Source: Diploscapter coronatus
Taxonomy: Eukaryota; Nematoda; Chromadorea; Rhabditida; Rhabditidae
Direction: 5' to 3'
DNA length: 64,000 bases
Assembly: GCA_964036155.1 (NCBI GenBank)
Contig: OZ038422.1
Location: forward strand, 37,657,201 to 37,721,200
The notes below the pieces were generated by a model, which made no database searches, had not been told where the DNA came from, and worked only from the letters and a program-made list of their open reading frames with translations. Both the position numbers and the translations under genes were made by a program. Each line of letters opens with the position of its first letter. The stretch's first letter is position 1. Shown piece after piece: positions 1 to 12,500 of the stretch.

Positions 1-1028
1 GTGCAAATTATCACCACAAACGAGCAGTTCTTTATAAATTCGGCGTACCTTGAAATTTCAATTCAATTTAAATCTTCAGAAGTGAGACTCGGGGATATAT
101 GCACTTTTCTAGCATTAATATGAACCTAAAAATGACACAGCGAAAGTCATTTTCTTACCATCCAATAAGCGAACAAGTCGAGGACCTGGTCGTGAAACCG
201 AAACGATAATACTCATCGATGTAACATAAATCACAGCCGCCTAAGATTTGCATCATTTAAATTTTTTCTCAAAATAGCCTTACTGTAAGTAAAGAAGTAT
301 AATGGTAGCAGTAATGCACAGGCCCAGGTAAATAAAATGATAACAGTCGTATTTGTATTACTAAACTTTCGGTATATATTATTAAATATGGATTTAAAAT
401 TATATGCCTGAAGACTGTGCTATATTTCAAGGGCGCAAAAATTGCGCACATTCGATTTAGAGACATGAAAAAGTGACTATAGATGCAAATATCGTAGCAG
501 ATAAGTAGAACTGTGCCTGCATGTTTGCTGTTTTCCTTCATCCATTTGATATCGCTAAATAATTTTATTATTAACGTCTATTCAATTTCCCATCCTTAGA
601 TTGCATTAAACACACATTTCTCCTATCCAAGTTTTCATTATATATTTCATTTTCCGAAAGAAACTGAAGAATCTAGAGAAGAGAAAGATTCCTCATCATT
701 AAGAGAAATGGCAATGATATTTGAATTATTATATAACTTACAAGAATACCATAGGTGCGACATAAAGCGCAAAAGTAGTTTGATGAACGGCTTCGCCAAT
801 AGCCTGAGAGCCCGTCAAACGGCCGAATGGATTCTGAAATCTCACATCCTGGACAAATCTATATATTTGTTATACCTGAAGCGATTTTAAACGTCTAATA
901 AACATGGTGATGAACCAATTGAGCACCATTCCACAGCCAGCTATCTTAAAAAATATATATCATGGCCATTACTCGAAGAAATGACCTACCAGGAATATAA
1001 TCGTCGCTGCTAACTGATGATCCAGCAT
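1..1028 (-). CDS. Srx-family serpentine chemoreceptor, 5' part (3' end off the window)
   Basis: A nematode 7TM chemoreceptor of the Srx class, expected in the plasma membrane of sensory neurons. Exons that join in phase: 990-1028, 876-944, 742-833, 408-554, 284-360, 159-240 and 1-48 (continuing beyond the edge), giving about 185 residues. Family hallmarks are visible: NPFGRLTGSQAIGEAV after TM1, MVFFD across an exon junction, YDICIYSHFFMSLNRM then FAPLKYSTVF in TM3, and a TM4-TM5 loop with CDLCYIDEYYRFGF, ending near WYAEFIKNCSFVVI. The start was chosen because the short first exon MLDHQLAATIIFL leads directly into TM1. Intron 361-407 has a GC donor and the required phase. No stop or frameshift is seen in the visible part, so the gene looks intact. 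Family membership is by recognition of motifs; ligand unknown. Confidence 0.85.
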
Positions 1029-3538
1029 CTCTACTATTGAGTGACCTAAATTGGAGTGTAATTTTTGAAGATTCGACATATGACAGAGAAAATTAGTCGA
1101 TTTATATTATGCATGGTTAGATCATCGTAGCCTAGACTATCTCTCTCTCTCTCTCTCTCTATTAGTATTTTTTATGGAGTGTGTTCGTCTGTGAACGCTT
1201 ATTTCTCAACATCTAAGCAAAATCAACCCCACAAACCACACATGGATAGAAAGACAATTTTGCCCTGATGTGCAAAATCGAAAACTCGATGAAATTTTGG
1301 TTCGAAAAATGCGTGCCCTTTTTCTCAATTTCCCTTGCTGATTTCGATGCAGTTTTTCATGGAGAATAACCCTATGGTATCCGTTAATTTACATTGAGAA
1401 CATTTTTCCATATAAATCATGATTTTCAAGTTAGCATAGCTCCGCCCACTTTTGAGGGCAGGGCCTAATCTCCTCGATTTTGTGATTAGAGCCTATAGGG
1501 GTATCCACCTCTATGATCAAGTCACGATTTGTGGAACTTTTACTGAAATGCAGACAGTTGTTCGGGTCTTACAAATACTCTTAAGAAATCCCGGCATAAT
1601 TATGATTAATTATAATGTGTATTTAATGGTCTTGTATAACTTCGTCAGCAGTAAAAATTCCAGCCATAGTTCAGATATAATTAATCAAATAATGAAAATT
1701 ATAGGTTTCGTATTTAGTTGGAAGTATATTTTGCAGAGTCTAATTAGTGATTATGTTGTGCTGACATGCAACTAGAAAATTGTGTATAATATTTAGCAGT
1801 TTCATTTTTAAAAAATATTCAAAAAATAATATGGGAAACTATTTCTATCCAGTACTGTTCGAAATTGAGTTTGGAAATTTGAAATAACAATGATAAGAAA
1901 TCTTTATAAATGAAAAATAGTGCAAATTTCTCCATATTCTAATTTTAAAACTCCACCAGATTTATCCTATCTCACATAATTAGCTTTAAAATGACGATAT
2001 ACCAAAAAATGAAAATATTTATACCGCAATGGACGTATTCGACCTCGAAGTTGTGAATGTCAGTGCTTCTAGACAGTAAAAGTCTAGTGGAAAAATCCCG
2101 CCCCTTTCTATGTTTAAGAAAAAAATCACCTGTGACGCAGAAACACGCGATTTTTTCGGGTTTTCTTTATTACCATCGTGTAGAGCGACATCGAAGACCC
2201 CTAACTATCGATAATTATCTCATAATTAAATTACGGCCACTTGCTAATATAAAGAAAAGCCAAAAATGGCTTTGTTGAACTTTGAACGGGATTATTTTGA
2301 AATTTATTCGACAATCTATAGCTTTCTCAACGTCGATCATTTTCTACAGACATTTAAATTATATTTCCAAAAGTTCCGGAATAAGAAAACGAAAATAACA
2401 ATTTTCCCCTGTCGCAAAGTTTGTCAATTCGTCTAAAAAATGCGTTCTGAATTTACACACATAGAAAAACGTGTGATGTAGAAAAATCGATAATTCTTTT
2501 TTTTCTTTGAAGGATCGAGGGTGTGCAATCACACACTTTTTTTATATTTTGATTTGCATCCTTTTATCATGCTGTGTCATTTTTGCAGTATATTCTTCTT
2601 TTCTCCTTCACATTTTATCTCGTTTTCGTTGAGTTAAAGCTCAGCCCCTTGGCTGGTTTGGGGTTTATTTTTGCTCGACAATGCTTTAATAAATCCTTGG
2701 TATCTTACCAGAAACTCTTGTTTATGGGACTTCACAGTTCTTGGAATCTTACCAGAACCGCAAATAACTGAAGTTTAGATTTTATAAGATTTCTTATCGT
2801 TTCTACTCCCAGCCGCACAATATAAGAACTGTTCACAAAATGATTGCTAATTAAACTAAATTCCTTCAAAATATTCAAATGCGGCTATTTCACGAGTTTA
2901 TATGAATTAAGATTAGAAGCATTGAAACTGAATAGGAAAGGGGGGCTGATAGAAAAATGACTAATTTGCGACATTTCAAAACATAGACAAATAAGCAGTT
3001 TTAATCAAGAGCGAGCGCGGTTGTTAAATTAAACTATAGGGTAAGAATAAAAGGAAATGGCGTTTAGTAGCAAACTACTTTTAATAATAATGTACTTGCA
3101 GCCGGAAATGTTAAAGTGTCCTATAACGCAAATTAATATTGCAGCAATGCATTATATTTTATGTTAAAACTATTGCATATAGATCTTTCGGGTAACTTCA
3201 CTAAATTTATTATATTTGGACAGAAGATATGATAAAACTAAATTTATTGCATTATTCAAAAATCAGAGAATGACCCTGATTTGTCATAAACCGACCGTTG
3301 CACAATTAAAGAGGGAAAATGAAACGTTCAAATTAGAGTATGGGATCACGATTTCAAAAGATATTTGAATGATAAATTACAAGAAGACTGAATGCATAAA
3401 ACCCGTGTGAAGTATCCGAAGAAAGACGTGCAATAAAATCATTGATGACTGTCGAGATCAAGAGAGAATTGGTGAAGAATTTTACAAGAATGAGATGGAT
3501 ATGGCTGTCTGATTTGACTTGCATCCTCCATTTGACGG
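1029..3538. other. Gene-free stretch between the Srx receptor and chitin synthase
   Basis: About 2.5 kb of AT-rich sequence. The only ORFs are short and lack recognisable motifs or splice support. It contains a (CT)10 microsatellite at 1141-1160 and, near 1431-1452, a segment resembling one at 22550-22570. The part next to 3539 should hold the chitin synthase 3' UTR, since transcription enters from the right. Confidence 0.6.
1141..1160. repeat. (CT)10 microsatellite
   Basis: Ten uninterrupted CT dinucleotides, visible directly. Confidence 0.95.
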
Positions 3539-6500
3539 CTATTTGGAAATGGCACTTCTCTGCATTCGCTTTGCCAGACGAGCCCTCTGCAGCTTGTAGA
3601 GAACATTGTCGTTTGCCACCTAAAATGTGAAATGTCAAGAAACAAAAGTAAGACGGTAGTACATTTTTATATTAAATATTAGTTCATTAACCTTGAGATC
3701 TGTCATTGAATGAAGTTTCATGTTTTCATATAAAATGTAAATCATAAGTTTTGACATAGCTAAAGGCAAATTAACTTTTTCAATTGGGTTTCACTGCAAA
3801 GTAGCATTAAAGATGGCTAGTTATAAATTCCGATTAAAAGCAGAGAAGGGAGGTAAGAGGAAGAGAAATAGTATCAGTGAGGGGAGAAATTTTATAGGAA
3901 TTACCGGAGTTCAATGAAAGCCTTTAAAATTGATAATTTGAAAAATAGCAATACGACTGAGTTTCAAAATTTTGCCATTGTTTCGTGGTTTTCTGTTATA
4001 AAATTTCATAAAACATAAAGTGACAAGACAATAAAACAGACCTCTTCCTCGCGATGCCTGGTGTATCCATCTGCGCCATGGCCTTCCGAATACTGCACCG
4101 TGTTCATCATCTGACGAGCTGCAAATTCGAGAATCAGTTTGAAGGGTATTAGAAAATGCGGTGAATTGGAAGACTTTGAAAGAAACGAAGTTTTTTTGCA
4201 CTTGTAAACTGCGAACCAGGTTATACGAAATTGCGTCTTCGAGTTACGAAAAATGATTCTGGTTTTTCTTCTTGGACAATGACAATTCCGATTTCCTCTC
4301 GCATTATGCAAGATGATTTTGAGTAGGGGAGCAGATTGTATTTTAATAAAGAAGAGTCAAAAAGAAAATATCCCTTCAAAGAAACAAGATAAATTCCAAC
4401 TCTGTTGAACATGTTATTCTCTAAGTGCATGACAGCCATTGGATATAATAAGAGTGAATGCTAACAATTTTGGAAATATGCAGTAAAAATGCGGACCTGC
4501 ATTGAGAAGCCTCTCGTCGTCCTCCTTGCTGTCCGCGCCCTTGGCAGTGCCCATCTGAGTCCACTGCTTCACATCCTGGAAAGCGCCGATCATCGTGTTC
4601 AGACGGTGGATTATCATTCCTGAATGGAAGAGATGAAATGTTTGAAGGAGAAGAAGGGTAGATTGCTGGTTGTGAAGAGAAGCTAAACGGGAATGCTGAT
4701 GGCTGTATAATGTATATTGGAACTATCTAATATTCCCCTTCATCTTTTCTCAATATATGAAAAAATAGAGGATCTATGTAATGCACTCATCAACATTTTC
4801 GCTTGTCTGATTTAACATGATAATTTGCAAGTTTGAGAAGTGGTGCAATTACTCAAATTTCGATATAGACATCAATGAGTGTCATGAAGGTCCACCATCG
4901 AATTTGAGATGAAAATTAATATTTTCTGGTTGAAGTAAGTTTAACTTCCAATATCTAGATCTTCATTTTTGTCGGTTGATGTTCAAGAGCCATGCATCAG
5001 TAAAAACATACCGAGAGTCTGTACGACGAGAATGCCGAGGAGGAAGACGACGATTCCCATGCCGAGAGGGTCGATCTTGAGCGGCTCCCTGGTCTTCTCG
5101 AACTGACCCGTCAATTCGTTCATCTTCGTCCATTTGAAGCCGCCTCAAATTGAACATATTATTCTTGAAATGTGTCAAAAATGAAGTGAAATTTTAAATA
5201 TCACCCATTTTTAAGATAAAACAGTAAGCCTTTCTAATTTTCTAATTGAGTCTTCTCATACAAAACTGATGTAGGTTTGGCTTGGAATTGTTTACGTTCG
5301 TGTCCCAGAAATCGAAGAAAAATACTGAGTTTTCAAATTCAGGAGATGCATTTTAATCAGGCTCTTAAAAATGTCAAGAATCTAGAAACCTAGCCGGGGC
5401 TTTCTTGAATATTCAATGCTGATCTTCAATTTATTTGATGAACTCTTTTCGTGACTTGTTTTTTCATAATGTAGAGTAGAATGCTTACGATAAGGAGTCC
5501 ATTTGATGGAGAGAACGTCCTTGTGCTTCTGAATGAGGAAGATGGCGAGAGCCAAGAGCGCGTTGACGAGAATGATGCAGAAGGCGATTGAGTTGCGCAG
5601 GGAGGCCAGACCTTGTGCGATCTGCAGCTGCTCTTCCGAGGAGGATGCCTCTGGCTGAAAGTTGAAAGATGAATGAATGATATGGTGACTTCTTAGAAAG
5701 TTCGACGGCGGATTTTATTGTCAGTATTTTTTATTGAGACTCGAAGATTGAGGTTTTAATCGTCGCATATTCTAGAGTGAGATATTATTTTCTTCGTATT
5801 TGTAGCTACCTAAAAAAAAAAGAAAGTGAATTGCCACCTATTAGATTTTAGTTATCAAAACTCGCAAGATTGTCTAATCTCCCTAGCCATGGCAATGCGA
5901 ACTTTGCAAGAAAATGGATGACTGACAGACCTTGAGATATGCCTCGATGAGCTGCTTCCAGAACGTGTTCTCTGCATCCTTCAGTTTGCCTCTCTCACAC
6001 ACCTGCAAATGCATCTACTCATTCTCGAACAATTGAACAGTGGAAAATACTGTACTCAAAATAAACTGGTGAAACAATTGGCATGTGTTGTTTTTGACAT
6101 CAACGCCTTATATTCTTCATTTCCCTCATTCGAGCAGTAATGTATAGAAACCCCAAGACTTGCCCCTTTCAAAAGAATAATTATAGCTTTATTCAACAAG
6201 TTCTTATCGTTGGTCTATCTAAATCACCCCCACCTTGAGGTAGTCGCAATCCATCCAGGCATATTTGCTCCTCTTCTTCATCTTCCCAATTTGTCCTGCC
6301 TGCTCTGCTCCTCCATCAGCCTGTCCCTGTCCATCCTCTTTCTTCTGTTCTGCCTCTGCCTCTGTCAGTCCTTCCACTCTGGTCTCTTCTTCTTCATTCT
6401 CCTTTAATTCCGTTCCTTCCCCTTCTTCAATCAGTCTGTCCCGCTCTTCTTCTCTAGTCGGGTTCATCTGCAATTACTCGTCTCAATCTTTTATCATTGT

Positions 6501-9500
6501 TCGTCAGATTTTGGAAGAAACAGCAAAATTATCAATTTTTAAAACGAGTTAGCTTCAAATAGGAAGATAGATAGCAATAGTGAACAGTCAGAGTAATTCC
6601 AAGAAAAATTGCGACATCAAATTGACTCACCCTAATATCGCTGATCTGCTGATTGATGTGGTCGATCTTCTTCTCGATCTTCTCCATTTTGTTCTCCTCC
6701 TGGACGACTCTGCAGAGCACTCGACTGCACAGTCTGGCTGCCTTGCTCGAGGTTATCTTCTCCACCCACATTTCCAGAGGAGACTTGGGTTTCGCCTGCA
6801 AATGCAAGAAGTTTATCCGTTTTCGATCAACTCTTGCCGATTGGATACTATTAAATTTAGAATGGCGATATAACTGCAGTTGGAAAGAAGAAAAAATGTT
6901 GAATAAGGAAAGTGTCGTCATACCGCAATTCTTGTCAATGGAGCTGGCTTTCAAAAGATGGTCGATTTTAGCAATTGTAAATGACAGAATAAATGCAAGA
7001 TTTCTAATTAGAACAGACAGAGAATAAAACAGGAATAGCATGACAGAGTTTTAATTAGTTAATTTTAAAAGAGAAACCACATTCATCGTCATTGAAAGTG
7101 ACCAACCTGTCCAGTAGCCTTGGCGACAGCTTCACGAGTTCCCCAATTGATGACATTGAGGTTGATGAGGGAATAGAGCGAGAGGAAGACGTAGGTCGAG
7201 GGGATCATGAGGAAGAACACGCAGCCGTAGATGATGTTCGTGAATTCGCGAGGATGCATACACGCTGCTGTGAAGAAGATCAGCACCATCGTCACGATGA
7301 ACATCGACGTCGGGGAGACCACCGCTGGAATGATAGGAGAATGTACGGAGGAAGAAGATAGAGAAAGAATATTGTAAAAGAAGTATGAATTCAATGGGAT
7401 GGAGCAGGGAAGATTGAATTAAAAAGTGTTTTTCCTCTTGGTTTCAATAAGCGCACTCTTCTCTGACGGATTTGCTCTATGTGCAAGAAGAATGAAGGAA
7501 AATGACTAACTTTCCAGGACAATCTGACTGGTCGTGGCGACCAGCACAGCCAACATCACGAACGCGTAGACGAGTGACATCACCTGCAAATGGAGACGGG
7601 GGTAAATTATAGAGTAGAGGAGAGAGACCTTGGCGAATGTGAGCTGGAAGTTGGACTCGAAGAGGAAGCAGGAAGCAATGAACAAGGAAATCGGCACTCC
7701 ATTCCACCACACCACTCGCGAGGAGTCCACTCCGAATGCTGCCACCTGCAAAGATAGTGACGTAATGATGTAAAGTGAAATTGTATACAGCTTCATACGA
7801 TTTTCTCTAAAGTTGAAGGAAGTTTGAAATAAAGGAACATTCAACAAAGTGTACTTTTTGCCATATTTTAGTGAGGATAAGGAATCGGTGTCTTCATAAT
7901 AGGGAGTTATAAAATAATTATGCAGTGGCTTGCCAACTAAATGCAAAAGGAGAAGGAACAGTTTTTGATTGCTCATTTTCTTCGATTTTGGGCGAAAATC
8001 AATTTCTGATCGATTTATCAACATCGTCCCAACCTGTGAGAAGACGAGCATGCTGAAGATGATGGCCGGTCCGAGCATCGAGAAGAAAATCACGATGAAC
8101 TGATAGAAGATGTACGCAGAGGAGATGGACGAGTTGTTGTTGAGGGCTCGCTGCAAATCAAGAACTAGAAGAAAAGCATTATCCATGAATTTCTAGAAAA
8201 CTGCCTTGGACATTTTCATTAAAGGGTTCAACCTTTCTTGGATAATGAAGTTGCAGAATTTTAACATTTGAATGCTAAAAAAGGTCTCACTTTAAGGTTT
8301 AGTAAGTGAGAAAATATTTGAATCATCGTGTTTTTCTATTTTTTTTAAGAAATAGAGAGAAGGGTAAGAAAATTGTGAATTCAATCAATTACTACCAACC
8401 TTGTAATCAGCCAGTAGATCGATCGTGTTGGCGATGGAAGAAGGAGTCCATCGCCTTCTCTGATTGAAGAACTCCTCGAATCCCTCGGGGGCGTAGGTCT
8501 CTGCATCGGAGGCAGCCGCGTACTCGATTCGATAACCCTGCTTGAGCAGCAGAGTCGACAGCCAACGGTCCTCTCCCTGATCGTACTGCACGAAGTGGCG
8601 AGGCAAAGAGGCTGTCTTCGTGTACCTGCAAATAATAAATATGATAGAAGGAAGAAATATCTCGTTTCGAAGTAGATTTTATATTTAGTTGTAATACAAA
8701 ACAGAATAATTCGAAGATAAGAATAATAGATAGCGACGACAGAAGAGCGTGCAATAAAAATTGTTATTTTTCCAAGCAAAGTAACGACTTCATTCATGTA
8801 ATTCGCAGTTTCTATTGAACAAGTTGAAATGCGTTGCTCCAAAAACTAACAATAAGATAAGAAGATAACTTGAAATATCGGAGATGAATGAGAAAGTTGC
8901 AGGATCAATTCTTCGGAAATAAAGAAATTGTTTTTTCGGGAAGAAAACGAACAGTTTGCCATTGTAATGGCAGTAACTTTATAAAGAGGGTAATGTCCGA
9001 ATTATTGACATTGTTCTCATGGATTCATCATAAAACTGACTTGTGCATTATGTTGTCGTCCATGAGAGCACTGGCCCTGAAGAGAGAGAAGCATCCAGGG
9101 GCGCAGAGCACACACCCGAACACGTGCTCGGCCGCCTTCTGGAACCAGTGCGCTATTGCGTACTCGAACTTCTGATACCACACCATTATTCCTGCAACAA
9201 ACAAACATATCGAAGAAGGTTATCGAATACTTGGAATAAAGTTGATTGTGATGAATTCCTTCATGCTTGCCGAAACATAGTGGAAGAATGATTTTCTATC
9301 ATAAAAGACTACAATTGTGCGTGTGGGTGTTTGTCAAATCTAATGTTGTTCTTCATTCAGAATTTTTCTATCAGAAAAATATCAAGAGCAGAGAAAGTTT
9401 TAAAGGCCTGGTGTCTTAATCATCATGAGAGGTATTCCATTTCATTTCCAACGAGTGAATATATTGAGGAGTAATTGAGTACCTCTTCCAATGGGATGAA

Positions 9501-12500
9501 TGCGTCCACAGGCACAACCAATGTCGCTCTTCTGCTTCATGAGTTGCAAGAGACGCAGAGCTGCTTCTGGCTCGAATTTGGAGTCTCCATCCAGGGCCAG
9601 AATGAACGTGTTGTCGGCCATCTGCTGCCTGTCTTCCAGAGACAGGGGCGAGTCCATTATGCGGTGTCCCAGCAGGTAATACATGTACATCACCTCAAAA
9701 TGAAACACGCATAAATCATTGGCAGTAGGAAAGTGCAGATGATAAATTTCAACTTCAACTAGAGGCATTTCTAGATTTTTAGAGGATCCGAAGATGAGGT
9801 GAGGCAGATTATTTCTTCAAACCTAGAAGATTCAGGATAGAATACGAAAACAATTCCTTCGTTTCGAGACATTCTGAGAATAATGAGAAAAATGCAAAAC
9901 GCAATATAGCGACAAAATTGATTTATGGCGAACTGTTTCTATTTCTATCTGAATAAGTGCTGTTTTACCTGACTCCATCTCTTCTTGTGCCGAATGAGTT
10001 GCTTGTCCTTGAGATGGACGAAGAGGAGAGTGCCTGCAGGCAGTCGCACCACCAGTCTGCCTCCGTAGGGAGTTCCCACCAGCACTCTCGTCTCCAAACA
10101 ACCGTCTTCTTCAGGCAATGATTCACTAAAAATAGATTATTATTGTTAAATCAGTGAATGAACACCTAAGGATCTAAGCGTCCATGCCAAGATCACTAAA
10201 CAACGACGTATTTCAGTAGTCGTAAAGTCCACTGAGAGGAGCGAACCCGCGAAGCACCCCGGACGCACCCCGGAGAGGGGCTAGCACCCTCGAAGCACCC
10301 CCGACGCACCCCGGAGAGGCTAGCACCCCCGAAGCACCCCCGACGCACCACGGACGCACCCCGGACACACCCCGGAGAGGGGCTAGCACCCCGGACGCAC
10401 CACGGATGCACCCCGGAGTGGCGCGCGCCACTCCGGGGTGCTTCGAGGGTGCGCTCCTCTCAGTGTCTCAAACCCAAAGAAAATGAGCAAGTGATCATTC
10501 AGTTATCCAGAATTTGGAAGCATCTTTTTTTCTAATCACATCATTATTTTCCCATAATTATTTGCAGTGAAGAAAAGATACCAACCCAGTCATTTGATTG
10601 ACGAGCTGGAAGAAAGTCTTGAAGAAGGGGTTGGGGACTCTCCTCTGCCCGCCGCCCTCCAGTTGCTCGTCTTCCCACGCATCGTCGAAGAAAATGTGGC
10701 CTTCCATCTTAAAGCGCAGCTCGTTCGCCTTTCTGCTGTTCATCCGCAACGACTGTTCTGCATCCAGTCTGAAACGAAGAATTTGAAAGAAGTTTCGGTT
10801 GAACTTCTGTCGTTGATGGAAAGTTTTGGAAGAATTGTCTGAAAAAGGTTTTGGTGGATATTTACGAAGTCAGTTTTAAAATTATAGAAAAAGATCAAAT
10901 GTGAGAGAAAAATTGAGATCTCTACGCCCTTTTTTCTAGAAGAAACTCACTTTGATTTCAATTAATCATCAGCTTTTAACAATTCAACAGAATATGCCTT
11001 ACTTGAGAATGCTGCTGAGCATCTGACTCATCTCCTCTTCAGTCTCGTGCCACATCGTCGCACAGACATACATCGTCAGTGTTCTGTCCACTTCTGCATT
11101 CCGGATGCGCAACTCGTCGTCCATTTCCGCTATGTACTCCTCTTTGCTCACAAAACAGTTCTGGAAAAGGAAGAACAAATATTGCAGAAGTCATTAAAAC
11201 AATCGAATTACTAAATCTCGGATTTTTACAGCCTTTTATGTTTAGTTAATGCAGGAAAAAATGAAATCCAAATGATCATCAAAGTATTTGGACTGCCACG
11301 AAGTAAAACATCTTCCATTTTCAAAACTCGTCGAACTTTCCAAGAAACCCCCAAAATGAAATGCATCAGCTAACCTGCTTGGTGACAGCTGTTTGGAAGA
11401 CAGCCAGCGACTGCTCAATGGCGAATCCGTTCGAGTGGGCGGGCATCGAGGAAATTCTGTAATCGTTGAAATTACTGCATTAAAATGAATTTAAAATGGA
11501 ATTTGAAAATTGAAGAAACGAGAAGTAATGGTTTAGAGATAGCGAGTGGAATTATTAGAACCTATATGTGTTGCAAATCTTCAGTTATCGCTTACGAAAA
11601 CTTACATTTCTTCGTGGATGTTGAAGTAGCGCTGCTTGACATAGCAGAAGCCGCGATACGAGCCGACAGCCAGCCAGACGAGGCCGATGTAGAACTCGAA
11701 GGGCGAAGGGGGGACTGGCCACTGACTGCACACCAGTTGCAGGGAGAAACGCGACAGAATCTGGAATGGATTGAGGATTGAGGGAAGATCAGTCAACAAT
11801 ACTCTGATGCAACTTCTGAATGTTTCAGAGAGAAAATGTCACTTGGTATTTTTTTATATTCAATCTGCCTAAAGTTATGCAAAATAAAATCTTGTTTCTC
11901 ATTTTCTTGATTTTTAGCAAGTTTAAAATTTCAGTTTTCATAAAACAATTTTTCGAGGACATCCAACTTGTAACGAAAAACTTCATATATCTAACACCAG
12001 AACGGTTCACAAGTGGGATTCCTGTTAGCTGTGTATAGAGCCCATTTTCACCAGTTTAATTTTTGTTGATTTCACAAATGACAAACCTTAGCAAGGAAAC
12101 AGTGCGGAGTGGAGCAGATGAAGGACACAACTGCATAGGAAAGAAGGGAAGAAGTGACGATTGGGTGGAAGAAGGACAGGGGGCGCATATCGATGGCTGC
12201 CAGGAAGTGAGCACAGCGACGCAGCAGCAGATGCACAATGCACAGACACACGCACAGTAACAACACACGGCTGAAAAGGGGAAGGAATTGCTGAATTGAT
12301 CATCAGGTTTAGAAATAGCACTGTCGAACGAATCATCTTTCAAAGCTTGCTTCCATCATTATTTTGTGAAAATTTCATTTCGATTTAGAAAATTGATTAA
12401 AAATCATCTCGATTAAGAATTTTGTCATTTCCATAAATTGCAAAAGGAAACATTTTTCGAGTTTTCTAATAACCAAAATCACTAAAAAGAAATGAGAAAT

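Noticed and set aside
1452..1775. 107-aa plus-strand ORF
   Set aside because: No recognisable motif, no splice support, AT-rich composition.
6265..6552. Ser/Pro-rich plus-strand ORFs
   Set aside because: Antisense shadows of the acidic chitin synthase exon.
10196..10431. Minus-strand ORFs rich in repeated GCVRGAS-type blocks
   Set aside because: They are translations of the GC-rich minisatellite in a chitin synthase intron, open in several frames at once.
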